DNA from: Diprion similis
Taxonomy: Eukaryota > Arthropoda > Insecta > Hymenoptera > Diprionidae
Length of the DNA stretch: 64,000 bases
Assembly: GCF_021155765.1 (NCBI RefSeq)
Contig: NC_060112.1
Location: 10,354,001 to 10,418,000 of the forward strand
Direction: 5' to 3'
Part shown: piece after piece, positions 37,708-50,700 of the stretch
Layout: every line of letters begins with the position of its first letter
Numbering within the stretch: position 1 is the first letter of the stretch
Translations under genes and position numbers: made by a program
Notes under the pieces: generated by a model
Databases searched by the model: none
The model's input: the letters and a program-made list of their open reading frames with translations, nothing else
Told to the model about the DNA's origin: nothing

Positions 37708-38000
37708 TTGTTGTTTTTGTTGTTATTATTATTATTAGTATTATCATACATATATATTTTTTTTTAGACAGAAATCGGTGGAAAGTCGGTTGGTCCCTTT
37801 GAAAATATAAAATAAATTAATATTCCTCGTATATAATATAATATAATATAGTAAAATATATATATATTTATATATATGTATATATATGTATATATATATA
37901 AGTTTATATATATATATAGATATATGTATATATATACATGTAACATTATTTACAAATCAGAAATTGAGGGAGAAGAAATATAATAAAACTATGATCGTAA
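35400..38000. repeat. AT-rich, T-skewed block dense in microsatellites
   Basis: Contains GT repeats (35933-35977), TCA repeats (36056-36103), CTT repeats (36246-36279), long T-runs (36430-36500), TA/TATG repeats (36966-37061, 37830-37941) and TTA/TTG repeats (37594-37745). The plus strand is consistently pyrimidine/T-rich outside the TA runs. Open frames here are low-complexity artefacts. It could be a long 3'UTR of a plus-strand transcript or simple heterochromatin-like DNA. Confidence 0.6.
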
Positions 38001-39345
38001 TAATAAGCGATAATAATAACAGTAATATTATTAATATTGAAATGTTAAAATTAATAGAAGTAAATCTTAAAAATATATTATACCTTACATTACATGATAA
38101 TTCACTAACAATTAACTGGGCATCTGGTACTGGGAAGTTAAAAAATGATTCCCAGTTATTTTATTATACTCTTACGATCGCCATCGTGACCTGGTTACGA
38201 GCTCATATAATATGCCTATGACGAGCGTTTTTATACGGTTCCGCTGAATTATAGTTTACACGAATTCCGGAAAGATCAGGCTTGAACGCAGCATACATGC
38301 AAATGGCAAAATATCATTTATTTTCTCGTTTTTCGACAATTTTGCAGAATTTTCAAGGGGTAATTGTATAACATTTAATCGCAAGAATACTCGTTGATTT
38401 TCATATTATGAAAATCAACTCGCTCCGTTTTGCTTTGTCATTAAAAAACTGTAAAACTGTAAAGAAACTACATTTTCCACCCAATTCGACCTTTCATCCA
38501 TCGATTGATTTGGTCACTACTCTGTCTTGAGATCGTGAAAAATTAATTTAATACCTCGTTCAGTGACTGAATAAAAAACTTAATCCGCCTAATTGACGAG
38601 TAGACTTATCACTCGATGGACTTGCTTGAAAATCTATCAAATGCTTCAACGTCGAGAATAATGAATCATTCTAGTTTCAAGTTTTCCAATTGAAGTTCGC
38701 GTTCAAGTTTAACAATTAAAAAAGTTATCATTTGTAACATTTTAATCGGAAAACAACTAAACGACTAGTTTCATTGCGTTCATTCGATCTAGCAGTAACA
38801 GTTACGGGTTTAATTCGACTGGCTTTCATTTTACTAGCTAAACAGTACATTCCGTTTCCAAGTTGAATAATAACGGGACGCGCATGATATAATGGCTATA
38901 AAGAAATAAAAGCAATTCCGGGCCGTTACCGAAGTAGTGCATTTGCCTCTGTGAACATATGTAGCGACAGTAGTAACAACCGTAGTTATAGTTCAAAGCG
39001 CCGGAATATTTTGCCATCGAGTATCTTTGATTCAATTCTCTTTCCCGATTCTTCCACGGAATACGCGTAATGAATTGTCATTCGTTTGTCGTCGCGTTTT
39101 TCCACAAAACTCTACAGAATGAAATCATTCATCTAAAGTTTTCCATAAAAATTCCTAGTTAAAATTATACGGGTAAAATGTTTCCAGTTTAAAAAATGAG
39201 AATTTTTTCTTCTTGAGTAAATATTTGTCGAATGGAAGATAACAACTTTGATCGCAGATAAATATGCCCATGTACGGGATGAAGCAATTATCTTTTACTT
39301 TACTCGGTGAAAATGTCAAGGCACAAGGTGATATATGTATATACC
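38001..39345. other. Intergenic, no gene recognised
   Basis: AT-rich sequence without coding or repeat structure that I could recognise. Confidence 0.45.
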
Positions 39346-39631
39346 ATTTATGTGGAGCATTCCACGGCAACTCAACCAGGGTTTGACTCTCGACCTCTTG
39401 GATTTGGTCCGCAATTTTCTATAATGTTGTTCCAACTCTAAAAAATTTTTAAGTTACGTGAAAAAACTAGTTACTTTTCAAAAAGTATAAGTAAAACAGA
39501 TTTGCTTTGAAAAATTTGAATAAAAAATTGTGATTACTGTTTGAATTCGGAACAACATTATAAAAAATCATGAACCAAATCCAAGAAGCTAAGGGTCTGA
39601 TCCTGGCCGAGGTGCCATGCAATACTCAAAT
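39346..39631. mobile_element. Second foldback / MITE-like element
   Basis: Inverted arms of about 85 bp. Left blocks CTTGGATTTGGT and TATAATGTTGTTCC reappear as complements ACCAAATCCAAG and GGAACAACATTATA on the right; the outer parts CAACCAGGGTTTGAC and GTCTGATCCTGGCCGAG also pair imperfectly. The loop is about 110 bp. Unrelated in sequence to the element at 25677. Family unknown. Confidence 0.65.
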
Positions 39632-40004
39632 AGAAGCTGTGGAATACTTTTTTCCATAGACACTATTGTTAATTTGAAATTTTTATCGTCACTACCGTGA
39701 CTCGGAAGAAATTATAGTTTATATCTTTCGTTTGTGCATAGAACGGCTTCCAATTGCTCGACAATTTTTTGTAAATAAATGTTAATTTTTTCTGAACAGA
39801 GCTTGACAATTGCTGTAGACCTCATCATTAAGCATTAGATGTACCTAAGACAGGTATATTTGAATGATAAACGACTCGTCGATCATGTGGGTGGAAAATG
39901 ATTACAAACGTAGAGCGGTAACACAGTTGAGGGGTACTAAAATTTCTCGTAATACAATAATAAATAAAAAAATTTCAAGTATATGCTAATTATATAATCG
40001 CTAT

Positions 40005-40387
40005 TAAACCTAACGGAAAAAAATGTAACAAGTGTCATCCGGCGTTAGATGCTCTTAGAAAAATAGAAGATGAGGTGAAGAAGGAACAGAATTTGAGAAA
40101 TTAAAGAAAAATGAAAGAGGTAGAAGGTAAAGATGAAGAAAAAAAGGGTAAATCAATCACTGAGACAGAAGATGATTATTGCTTGGAAACAGAACCATTT
40201 GCGTGTAGGTGACAAATTAATTTTGCTTTCACTGCAACTTAATTTGATTCAACAAAAATTTAATCTTGGAAAGAAAGTATCTCTTTCACCAACACTAGCA
40301 AACAAAAGAACGGCTTATTTTAGAAAAGCAGCCAAGTCACTTTCGGCTAATTTTCGTAATGAAATAGGTACTCTTAAGAAAATGTAA
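40005..40387 (+). pseudogene. Decayed coding fragment, probably transposon-derived
   Basis: Three successive plus-strand frames read as protein-like pieces: first GKKCNKCHPALDALRKIEDE, then KGKSITETEDDYCLETEPF, then LGKKVSLSPTLANKRTAYF ending in EIGTLKKM. The shifts and stops between them indicate a broken gene. The charged, lysine-rich composition suggests a domesticated or transposon-borne ORF. I cannot name the family, and chance is not excluded. Confidence 0.3.
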
Positions 40388-41339
40388 TAAATATCAACTC
40401 AAATTGAAATTAGTAAAACCTCATAGTAAATTAATAAAATTCATTATCCGAAGAAAAATAGGGAAAACTCTGTTTTACAGACGAAACTCAAAATTTTTCT
40501 CTGGGGTGTGAAATAAATGACCACGTTGAATTCAAACCTTGGAATTAATATCCTTCACCGAATCCTTTTTTCACATTCCAATTTTCAATTTTCATAAAAT
40601 TTAAAGTCACAATTAGTGAATTTTAAATTTGTTTTACCAGAGAAAAGTGGCTGACTTTTTTTTTAGATAAAGCTATTAAAATCGAAGCAATTAGTATCTT
40701 TTTGCAACAGAAAGGCTCAAGAGTACTTATGATATAAACACTATGATTCAACTACCTGAGATAATCAACAACTGAAAAATCAGCTCGACGTATTCACTTT
40801 CATGGCTCATGATGATTTTGAAATATTTAAAATAATGAATGAGATCCTGATTCGAAAAGAGGTCATCGTCTGTCTTAGATTGATCAATCTCTGCTCCTGA
40901 CAATAAAACAAGGTTCAGAGTAAGTCATAGCCGTGACTTTTTCGATACATGTACACAAGGGCAGATAATTTTTCGAGCTAAATTCGTGGCAATGAAGAAG
41001 TGTTTATCAATTATTTGGCGCGAAACATCGTCCCGAAATTTTAGGTTCGCAATATCAAGGAAAACATTGTTCGCTACGATATTCGTGAGACAAAATCGAA
41101 CCTAGATGCAACATCAAATAGTCGCTATTAGACGCATTTGTAATTTTATTTTGGCTTTACACTGGTTTTCGAAGCTCATTATTACATCAAATGCCATTTC
41201 ACAGCAGACAAAATGTGAGCTGAGACAACTAAAATATAATTTAACCTTGAAATAAATTTTAATAACTGCGAATTTGCCAGTTGAAATGACTAGAACTTGT
41301 GTACACGTACTGCAAAAATAAATGGTTATGGTTGGCTCT

Positions 41340-41600
41340 CAAAGGGGTATAGAATACGATTAGATGGCTGAAAAAGTGGGTGCATTTTGAGAATTCGCAA
41401 CTCGACGAACAATATTTAATTCGATTCGGGTTTGTTATATTCGCAAGTATGCCAATCGAGCTTCATTTACGTACGTTTTTTTAATAGCATTGATTGGATG
41501 AAAGCATTATTATTTATAATAATGTCAACCCTTTCACTTAATGACATGTTTTGCGGTACCCAGGATGTATTCTTGTATAGTTCATCCTCTTTGCCACAAT
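41340..41600 (+). repeat. Dispersed repeat, copy 2 (5' part)
   Basis: Matches 47345-47500: shared AAAAAGTGGGTG, a region of TATGC[C/G]AATC, TAATGTC/AACGTTGACC and GACATGTTTTGC in the same order. It covers the 5' half of the element whose 3' half is seen at 28290-28570. Confidence 0.6.
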
Positions 41601-41841
41601 GCCGCTTTTTCTTAATTATCACATTGTTTCGGTTAATTAAGTTTTAAAAATTTCGTACATTTTTTCACGAAATATAGAATTTAACTTCGTGTAGTCGCCA
41701 TTTTGTTGGGAAAAAAACTGTTCTACAGTGACTGAGGGAAAAAAACAACCCAAGAATGGTGTTTTCAAATTTGAAGTAAATCGATTCAACCGTTTTTGAG
41801 GTATAGTGGTCTCAGAAAACGTGCTTCTCAATAACGAGGCT

Positions 41842-41847
41842 TTTATT
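41842..41847 (-). promoter_or_regulatory. ken: Candidate poly(A) signal for ken
   Basis: AATAAA on the minus strand about 272 nt past the ken stop codon. Other sites farther on are possible; ken transcripts in other insects often have longer 3'UTRs. Confidence 0.3.
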
Positions 41848-42118
41848 AATTATTTTCAATATGAGAAATACTTGTCAGCCGATGTACAAATTCCCGAAAT
41901 TCAAATTCCCACCTTTTCAACCGTCTATCCATAATACATCCCCCTTTAAAGAAAGAGAAAATGTGAAGGTATGAGAAGCAACTAAGGTAATGCACATCGC
42001 AGACAGCGTAAAACACATTATGATGCTACTGCAGATGAACAACGGATTCACTGATCGTGATACGAAGAGTTGTAAATTAACGAGGTGTCCCTAGAAAGGA
42101 ACAGCCTTAAAACTGTCG

Positions 42119-45100
42119 TTAGTCGGCTAGGTTTTTACTAAGCAGTAAGTCGTTGTGCGGCCCCGACAAGTGCCTGATGAGCTCCTGCAAGCTCTCGAAG
42201 CTCGAATTGCAGAAGCAGCAGGAAAACGTGTTGTCGGGGGCGGCGATGACGCCTCTGTGAACTGAGCAGAGGTGCTTGAGGAGGTGGGCCTTCTGCTTGA
42301 ACATCGCAACGCACAAGCGGCAGGCGAACGGTTTTTCCCCCGTGTGAACCCGCAAGTGCGTTTTCAGATTCCACGACATGCCGAACTGCTTCCCGCAGTA
42401 CGAACAACGATATTCGCGGACGGGGGTCGATTTTGGGGGGTCGTCCGAAGGCGGAGGCGGCGGGGCCCGACTCGGGGGCAGCGTCCACGCCCCCCACTGT
42501 GTTTCCAGGCCCCCTACTGCTACCGGATCCGCGCTTGGTGGCCTGTGCGACGCTCCTGGCGGCGTCACCGGTCTGTCCTGTTGAAAGGAAAAAGGGTTAT
42601 TAGGGGTTGACCCGTTCAGTTAGCTGGGGAAAATAGTTAGGAGTCAACTTCAATTTCTTTTCATGCGGCATGTGTCGAGAGACTGACGATTTTCTAAATT
42701 CAGTGTATCGTTCCGAGGTGGATTTGAAGTGATTCAAGGCCAACAGTATCGTCTGTTGTGCCGGTTAAATTGATGCGTTGACGGAAGAATTTACACACGG
42801 TTACCCCTAGGTAATTTATCGTTACAACTGGGCCCGGCTCCATACAAGGCCGTATTAGGGATCCGGTACCTTCTTTATCGGCTGGAAATTTCAACTGGCT
42901 GCACTGAGTGCGTCTTCTCTACGATTTCGCCATTGCTATTGGTTGAAAACTGGGGAGATCGCACTGAGTGCAGTCAGTTGAAAACGCTATGACAGTTTTC
43001 ATTCAATATAGATCGCAGCGATCGACACCGGTGGCCTTGAAATGGGCAGAATTCCCCGCGTGAGGTGTACACCAGTCATGGAATGATTTGAAATCTCTGA
43101 AATTGCAGTTTGTTCGAAGTTCTGAAAAAAGTGCAGACTTTTCCGCATATATCTGTGTTCAGATAGATAGACTCTCTCCTTGAAATGCATTCTAATTTGC
43201 AGATAAGAAAGTGATTTTGTATACAATGAGAATGCAATTACATGTATTATATACCAAAATGCAAGTCAAAGAAAAGTTGCTCTCAGCATAAAGGATCCGC
43301 ATGTAGATTCTCGGGCACAGGGATAAAGGAGATATTGACTTACTAGGTAAGGCGGGGCTGATATGCTGTGGGGATGAGGCGCCTGCAGCCTCCGGGGCGT
43401 TTCAAATCCAGGATTGAAGGGAACAAAGGCCGGGTTCTGGGCAGGGGCGTTGTGAAACCCTGGCCTTCTCTTTCTGTGAGGCGTTACTACATACGCTTCC
43501 GCCGGGGGAAGTGGCAGCTCTTCCGGTTTCCGTTTGCCCGGCTCCAGGCCGAGCGCCAAACGAGCCTGGAGCTGCCTTCTCCGCTCCTCGACTTCCTCCA
43601 ACGACTCCCGTCGCTCCAGCAGCGGCTTTTCTGGCCTGGGAAAGTAAGAAATATCTCAGGAATACGAAAGAGTCAACGTTCTCGAATATTTCGAATGAAG
43701 TATTATTTGCTGATATTATTTAATAAAACAACAGAACGTTATAACGTCATCTGAATAGTTTCAAAAAGTTCAGGATTCGTTCTGTAATGCTTATCCTTAA
43801 TTGAAAAATATGCGAACGGGAGATTGTTTACAAAATCCTTAATAGATCCTATGTTATTTCATCAACGTTCAAAGTTCCCGCCCTTCTCTGCCGGTAATAC
43901 AGTTTCGAAAATCACTAGCACGAGCGGTATAGCAGTTCATTTTCCTGTTTTGTCGACGGATTTACGTGCGCAGCATAATCGACTATTGATGAGCGAACGC
44001 TGAGTAGATTGTCGCATTTCGAGTCAAACGCGAGTCACAATTTCGTAACTTAATACTTATTAACTTGTTTCATACTTCTGCTGAAACACCGTCACTATTT
44101 CAAGTCCAAGTTTAGTGCCGCCTATGTGTATTTCACCATTTAGCCGGAAGGTGGTAATTAATACGATCATCGACCTCCTCAAGGCTTTTCCTTTTGCGAC
44201 GTATCGGGCGGCGATTAACGCCCGCTAACGATTCCCCGTGCTCAGATACCGCAACGCATCACGACCCGAATACATGAATCTGCATGTCCAATTTGATGAT
44301 CCGAAGCAAGTTGCAATTAGGAGCATAGTGTATGTATGTGTGTGTTGTTGATACTACCGGTTATCGCCGATAGGTTAAAATACTGCATCACGCCTTCACG
44401 TGTAACTTGTATTAACCAAGTCTGACAGCATTATGAAGGACAAGATTGATTTGAAAACTTTTTTCAACTAGGTGATGCTATAACGTCTGACTTTAGCAAC
44501 CTCTTAATTTAACCATACATTTTCCGAAAAATTGGACTTCACAATCCAAGCAATGATTTGTAAAAAAAATTACCGATGTGATCTCGAAATTAACAGACTT
44601 TCGGAAATCATCCATAATACTTTCTAATTTCATCTACAAGTACAGGAAAAAAATCCTTCTAATTTCTTCGAAGCGAGAAACGGTTAAAAAATGGACGGAA
44701 ATTACAAACAATAAATAAATGACCGTATAATGAAAACGATATACTCTGATCTTGCCGTTCTTCAACAAGAACAAACAATACACGCAAACCTTTGAGACGC
44801 CTTACCTGTGAACGACGTCGTGTGACCCTTCGCTGGTTGTAGAAGCGCCGGAATTTAAACATAGGTTAACCGGATCGGAGCTGTCCCTCCTCCGGGGAGG
44901 TTCGAGACTCCCTTCTCTATTGTCGCTTAAATGGTGGTGGGTCTCCCCTTCGACGCCCTCGACGTCGACTTCCGTTTCGTCTTCACATCCCTCGGTTTTT
45001 ATGAGAACCGAACAGCAGTCGGCCGGATTATTAGACTGCCTACTGTTAAACATTCACAAACACCAAGCTGGTTAGAAGGGCACGACATAATTTGTTCAAT

Positions 45101-47155
45101 AAAAATGACCTTCACATAATATTGTGTTTCCAGAATTATGAGACTTTTGATGGGTATAGAATTACGCATAAAATAAAATTTGTAGCATTCGTTTGGATGG
45201 AAAATTTATTGCTGAGCAGTAAGTTGAATGAAATTTTGAGAGCACAATTAGCCAACTATTAAAAACGAAGGCAACAAGTATAATATACAAATCTCCTACG
45301 GCTATTTCAGACACACAAGACAAATAGAAATGTACGAAATCCATTTAATTAATAAGACCATTGAAAACTTGTTGGCATTTTTGTGACGAGCCCTCAAAAA
45401 ATTCGCAAACCTGTTAGTTGAATTCATATTCGGGTCTTCCCCTTCAGCAGAGCAAAGAGCGAACTGCCTTATCGACGACAAATGAAAGCAGCTGGGCAAC
45501 AGCCGGTAACTAACCTGCCGTCGTACTGTGACTCATAACTCGAGCTCTCCTGACTTTCCGAAGGCTGGGGCGTCGGTATCCTCTCCTGATCAGACTTGCT
45601 CGAAGTCTGCGGATGGTTCGACTCGGAGAGCTCCGACTTTATCTGGAGCAGCTCGAACAGTTCCCGTAGCGGTATCAGCTCGGAAGACTGGCGACGGCGG
45701 GGAAAAAAGATAACGTTCAACTTACGATGAAAACGGATGAGCGGAAGAGTCGGAGTTGAATATGGCAATGGAAATATTTCTTAAAGTTCAATGGAACGCC
45801 ATTTGAAAAGTGTCAAAAAGTAGTCAAAAAGAAAAAATGTCTCGATATATATGGTAAATTTATCAATGTTTTTTTTTTCATGCCTTTGTTCGCGGGAATG
45901 TCAAATATTGAAAATGTAAGCTTGATTGAACACTTAAGATACCGTGATTACTGTTTTATAACAATAAATCTCTGAGGAATAAATTAAATCCTGTTATTTA
46001 TATTTTGAGAGTACAAAGACATGGTTGAATTATGGTAGATCCAGAATCGTTCAGTTTGTGGCCATATCCGTAACACTCAGATGAAGGCTTGGTCACAGAT
46101 AATACAAAGAAATTACGGACGGCTTTGATCAATGTTAAAATTTGACTTTCTAACAGCTGAATGCTAAAGAGTTCTGGTCATTATTCACAGCGTAGGAAAT
46201 TTTTTTGTGATTAATTCAATAATTGAATAGATTTGTATAGTGCCAGAAGCAATAGAAATAAAACACAAACGACGCCTCTTATATCCTACGGTTAAATATT
46301 TCACTGATATGTTGGTTTATAACGAGGGGCTATCCGCTCAAAAATACGTAAACTTGACACTGGGAAATCAAATTGTAAATTCAAGGACCTTGTAAGACCG
46401 AAATTTTCTTTGAATTAACGACGAATCAATCGAGATTACTGAAATGATTAAAAATCGTAGCAGATAAGTTGAAATGAGGAATCGCGTGGCAAGGGTTGAA
46501 AATTACGAAAATTGTTTTAATCAATTCATTAGCATTCCATTGATATCTATCTCATCGTATGATTTCGTTGACTTTCAGTTCACCAAGTTATTTCCATAAA
46601 TTTTTCTAGTTAATTTCCTGTGATTCTATCCAAGCCCAGAGCTTTGAGAATGATTGAAGATCACTTGGTACGTCGGAGATTAATAAAACTGAGATAATAA
46701 CGTAGAAATCAGACAAAATGACTGCCGATGAATTGGAATCATTGATTTAGTGATCAAGTGGATAGCGCCCCGGGTTATTACCGAACTTATTTTCGGTAGA
46801 TCCTGATCGATCGAAAGTGCATTCCAACTGCACATGGGTATAGTTGCATCAATTTGACATAGCTCACCGGTATCAAGGCTTCTCCGTTGTACAGGAACTC
46901 GAGGAGGTAATTAAGCTGGGGCTTCCTGACCCCGGACAGGTGGACGACGTGGTCCAGGGCGGGGTCCCGGAGGAGGTCCGCCAGGAGCGGACTCGCAGCG
47001 GCGAGAACAACGCGGTGAGCTCGGATCACCGAGCCGTCGTCGCAGGCCAGGGCGACGTCCACGTGCTGGTCCCCGCTGTACCAAGCGCCGACTTCCGCGG
47101 CCAAGGTTGCGGGGTGTTTCCCGTAGTGGAGGGTCAGCAGACCGTCCGTATACAT
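42119..47155 (-). CDS. ken: Ken (ken and barbie) BTB/C2H2 zinc-finger transcriptional repressor, 5 coding exons, 481 aa
   Basis: Nuclear DNA-binding repressor. In Drosophila, Ken is a BCL6-like factor that dampens a subset of JAK/STAT targets and is needed for genital development. Coding exons on the minus strand are 46868-47155, 45515-45687, 44806-45039, 43344-43635 and 42119-42577; all introns are GT-AG and the 1446 nt are in frame. Residues 1 to about 110 form the BTB/POZ dimerisation domain (starts [14 protein letters not shown]; core [14 protein letters not shown]). The middle is a disordered Ser/Pro/Glu-rich linker including [16 protein letters not shown]. The C-terminus has three C2H2 fingers: [19 protein letters not shown], then [19 protein letters not shown], then [19 protein letters not shown]. 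The finger order, linkers and terminal LLLSKNLAD match my memory of insect Ken. The ATG follows a CCACAG acceptor at 47158, so an upstream 5'UTR exon exists. Confidence 0.87.
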
Positions 47156-47339
47156 CGTCTGTGGAGGAAAGAGGAAACGAAACCGATTGTTAGAAGGCGA
47201 ACAACTCTCTCGATAACGCGAAGACGGTCGTTAAATCCGCGGATTGCTTAACGACCGGACCGAATTATTATGTAAAATCGACATCCAGCGTGGTTCATAT
47301 TCGTGTTAGTTTCTCACTTAATGCTCATTGCCGGGGTGC

Positions 47340-47780
47340 ATATGCGAGTATGTTAAGGTGGTTAAAAAGTGGGTGAATTTTAAGGATTTATGTCTTTCGT
47401 ATGAAGATAAAGTATGCGAATCAAGCATTTTTTTCATTCATTATTGTCACAATAACGTTGACCTCTGACATGTTTTGCTCTGCCCACGATACTCAACTTC
47501 ATGCTCGCATGAAGATGATTGTTTGTTCCAGCAAATACCGAGAGGAAACGGTGAAACCTGGTGGAATGAATGAACGACTGCAATGGGCAAAATAATTGAA
47601 CTCTATTGGTTGGCGATATTGTACTGCGGCAATGTTTCCGTCTGCTAGCTAGCAGGAAAGCCAACTTATTCGAAACAGGTTATGAGATGTCAAACTCTGC
47701 CGCGTCAAGTGGCGAATCGAAATTATGTTGTTACGATGACTCGCAGCAGTCATCAGTCAATCAGTGATAGAAGCTTGCCA
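47340..47780 (+). repeat. Dispersed repeat, copy 3 (most complete)
   Basis: About 440 bp in the presumed 5' intron of ken. Its 5' half resembles 41340-41600 and its 3' half resembles 28290-28570, so it appears to hold the whole element. No coding capacity, no obvious terminal inverted repeats. Old, since copies are clearly diverged. Confidence 0.65.
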
Positions 47781-50700
47781 ATCCTTCCAAAATCACCATA
47801 TCAACTGTTTGAAGTCTGCCTAGCCTGAAAAAATTGTCACCACCTGCGTAGCATCCACAAGTTAACCAGCCTGTGTAGAATTACGAAAAGCTCGAGCATG
47901 CATTGTAGAATGCTCTATCTGATAAATTTCACCGTTTCCTTTTAGTATACATGCATGTATACTTGACGAAGATAATGTTTCGTTAATTGAAATGAATGTG
48001 ATTTGAGTTAACGATAAAAATTGTTGTTATTACGATGACTTTGTTTTACCATTTTATCGAATCACAAACACGTTCCATTTACAAAATTTGTATGTGAGAA
48101 AATTAGGCGAACCGTATGTACACAGTCTGTCGCCTCGTTTAAATATTGGCACAATTGTTGGTACTGAATTTTCCACTACTAGAAAACGATTCACAGTGGC
48201 TATATTTTCTGGCGACAGTTACAGAACTTATTTTCAACTTCCACACCGAAAGCTATTTTCAGTTCAGAAGGTGAAAAATAAACATCTTTAAGAAACTAGC
48301 ATATCCACAGCTATAAATTTTCTTCGCTGGCCGTTTATACAGAACAATTAGTACCGTGTCACATAACCGCGACATAATTGTCCGACTCGGTGTTACAGCT
48401 GCAATATACGTACGTATGTAACGCGTGTGGTGCATTGTGGGGTAAAGTTTGCACCGCACGAGACTGTATAATATCGCGAAGAAAAAAATTGTAATTGCAC
48501 GACCGAGGAGCGGGAATGAATCGCCATTACGAAGTTCAGGGTCAACTGCCGATCGGATGCTATGCGATTATTCCATTTGCGTTTTCCTTATTCTATTTGG
48601 GCCTTGGCGACGGTGACGACGCCGCGACTCGGGGCCTGAAGCCGAGTCGCCGCGGCGCTGCGCGAGTCCCTCTCATCGGTAGAGAATGCCTTTTACTTTA
48701 CAGGTGGGTTCTATTTGCGCTGTAACCGGTTCGGCTGCTTGTGTAATCCGCGTTTTTATCATCTGTGATTTATACCGGTATTGAATTCTTTCCCTCGTAT
48801 ATTATGCCTATACGTATGTCATATGTTGTGGCTAGCCGGTGTGAGACTTTACGTTACCGAGCCCAAAGCAGTTCCTTTTTCCGTTTATCAAAACAATTCG
48901 GCATCGTTCAACATACAAATAAATAATATATATCTTTCCAAGTCCTAACCGGTTTTCAGAAGCCATTCAAGTCACGCAACTCGTCCATTATATACACACA
49001 TTGCTTCTCCGGCGTGAAAACTTTGGTTACGCATCATAAATTATAAATTTTCACCGAAGTTATGTCATTATTCGGAAATCTGTCTCTCATTCATGCGCCT
49101 CTTCGACTGTAATGCTGAATGTGATGATGACCATGATGCCGCTTCCGCATTATGCTGTTGTGTACAGTATTTGCAAACAATCGTCACGCACTTTGATATG
49201 TCATGTATGCCAGAGAACAGCCTTGCAGAGAACTTTACGTAGAATTCCTCTCCTCTTACGGTGAAGTAGAGGATATGATCTTCGTGCGATTGTTTCGATG
49301 ATAGCTTTTATCGTTCCTCGATGGCCGATGCATGCAACTTCGAGGGAGCTGTACGGTTCAACTTTGACAAGTGAGGGAAATTATGGATACGGATTCGGCT
49401 TCACGTTGAAGATTACTTTTTGAAAAGTTGAACCATTGCTATTCATCGAAGATCGGTCAGCTTAACAATAAGCTGTAAGTCGACCATCGGTCCAGTTACA
49501 AAGTCTCTGGTACATTCGAGAATTGGGCATTATTTTTTTTTATTTGAACAAACTTATTCTTACAGAGTTATATATGATTGTGATAGAATTGGATTTAACT
49601 CTTGTTAGAAAATCTTTCGGGAAACATATTTCTTTTCTAATGACTTACACAGCCTAAAAAGCTAACATTATTGACGAATAATGAACTTGGAATCTTTCGT
49701 CGACCTATTGATTTCTATAAAAAAATCATAATTTAAATTCACTTACGGGTAACTATATATCTATAATCAATCGCTGCTCATAATGAAACGACAAACGAGT
49801 TTCCCTATAACGCTTGAGCTGGGTTCAAGAGTCCGATTTCTTTCATTATTCTAGAAAATGGACGATGTTAAAAACTAATCACAACGCAACTGGATCGTTG
49901 ATTCATTCGTTTCTAAAAATCGAATCAGTCTGTTCTCCGTAAGAAAAACATATTCAAAGAACTACGTGTTCTCGAAAAAAAAATAAAGTTTTATGTCAAT
50001 TAGAACGACTGAATAAAATTTCCAAATATGAAGCGGAGTTTTCACATCACTGGAAGAAAAGTTAGAGAAAAATTATAGACTGGATAAACTTTTGCAAAGG
50101 GTGGTCGAAAAAATACTCAAAATTTCTAGGTTCAAAGTTGCATCAGCGATAGATGTAGAAATGTGTCGAAAATTTGCAGACAGCCATTGTCCGTGAAAAT
50201 ACCGATAATAAATAACGCGTACTATAAATTATACTTTCGTTTAACATTAATCCAACAACTGCGTTAAATTCGGAGTATCGAGGATGATTAATTGCTTATT
50301 GGAGTATAAAAAAATATGAAACATTCAGCGAAGAATGTGGCACTGTGCCTGACAGACCTCACATGGTCGAACATACATGACATATATTATTTGGTCTAGC
50401 TACGTACCTAAACGTGTTTGAGGCTCGTCGAGACGATGATAAAGTTCTGCCACGGATAATAACGAATTAATTCGCTTCATACATATGTGCGAGCTTTTGC
50501 TAGATAGAGGCGAAGAAATTTCAGTGTTTCTCTCAGGTAAAGTCGAGAAACGTCTTTATCGTATAATCAACTACGCGGCTCTTGCAATAACTTTGTTTAC
50601 ATTAGACTATTACCCAACTCGGTGTACGTAACCATACGTTGACTCGTGATCGGGTTAATCTCTTCAATATCGCTCACCATTTAACGCCCGAGCAACGAGC

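Noticed and set aside
37594-37745. Leucine-rich open frames over TTA/TTG repeats
   Set aside because: Microsatellite artefact.
42272-42610. 112-codon plus-strand frame over the zinc fingers
   Set aside because: Antisense shadow of the last ken exon.
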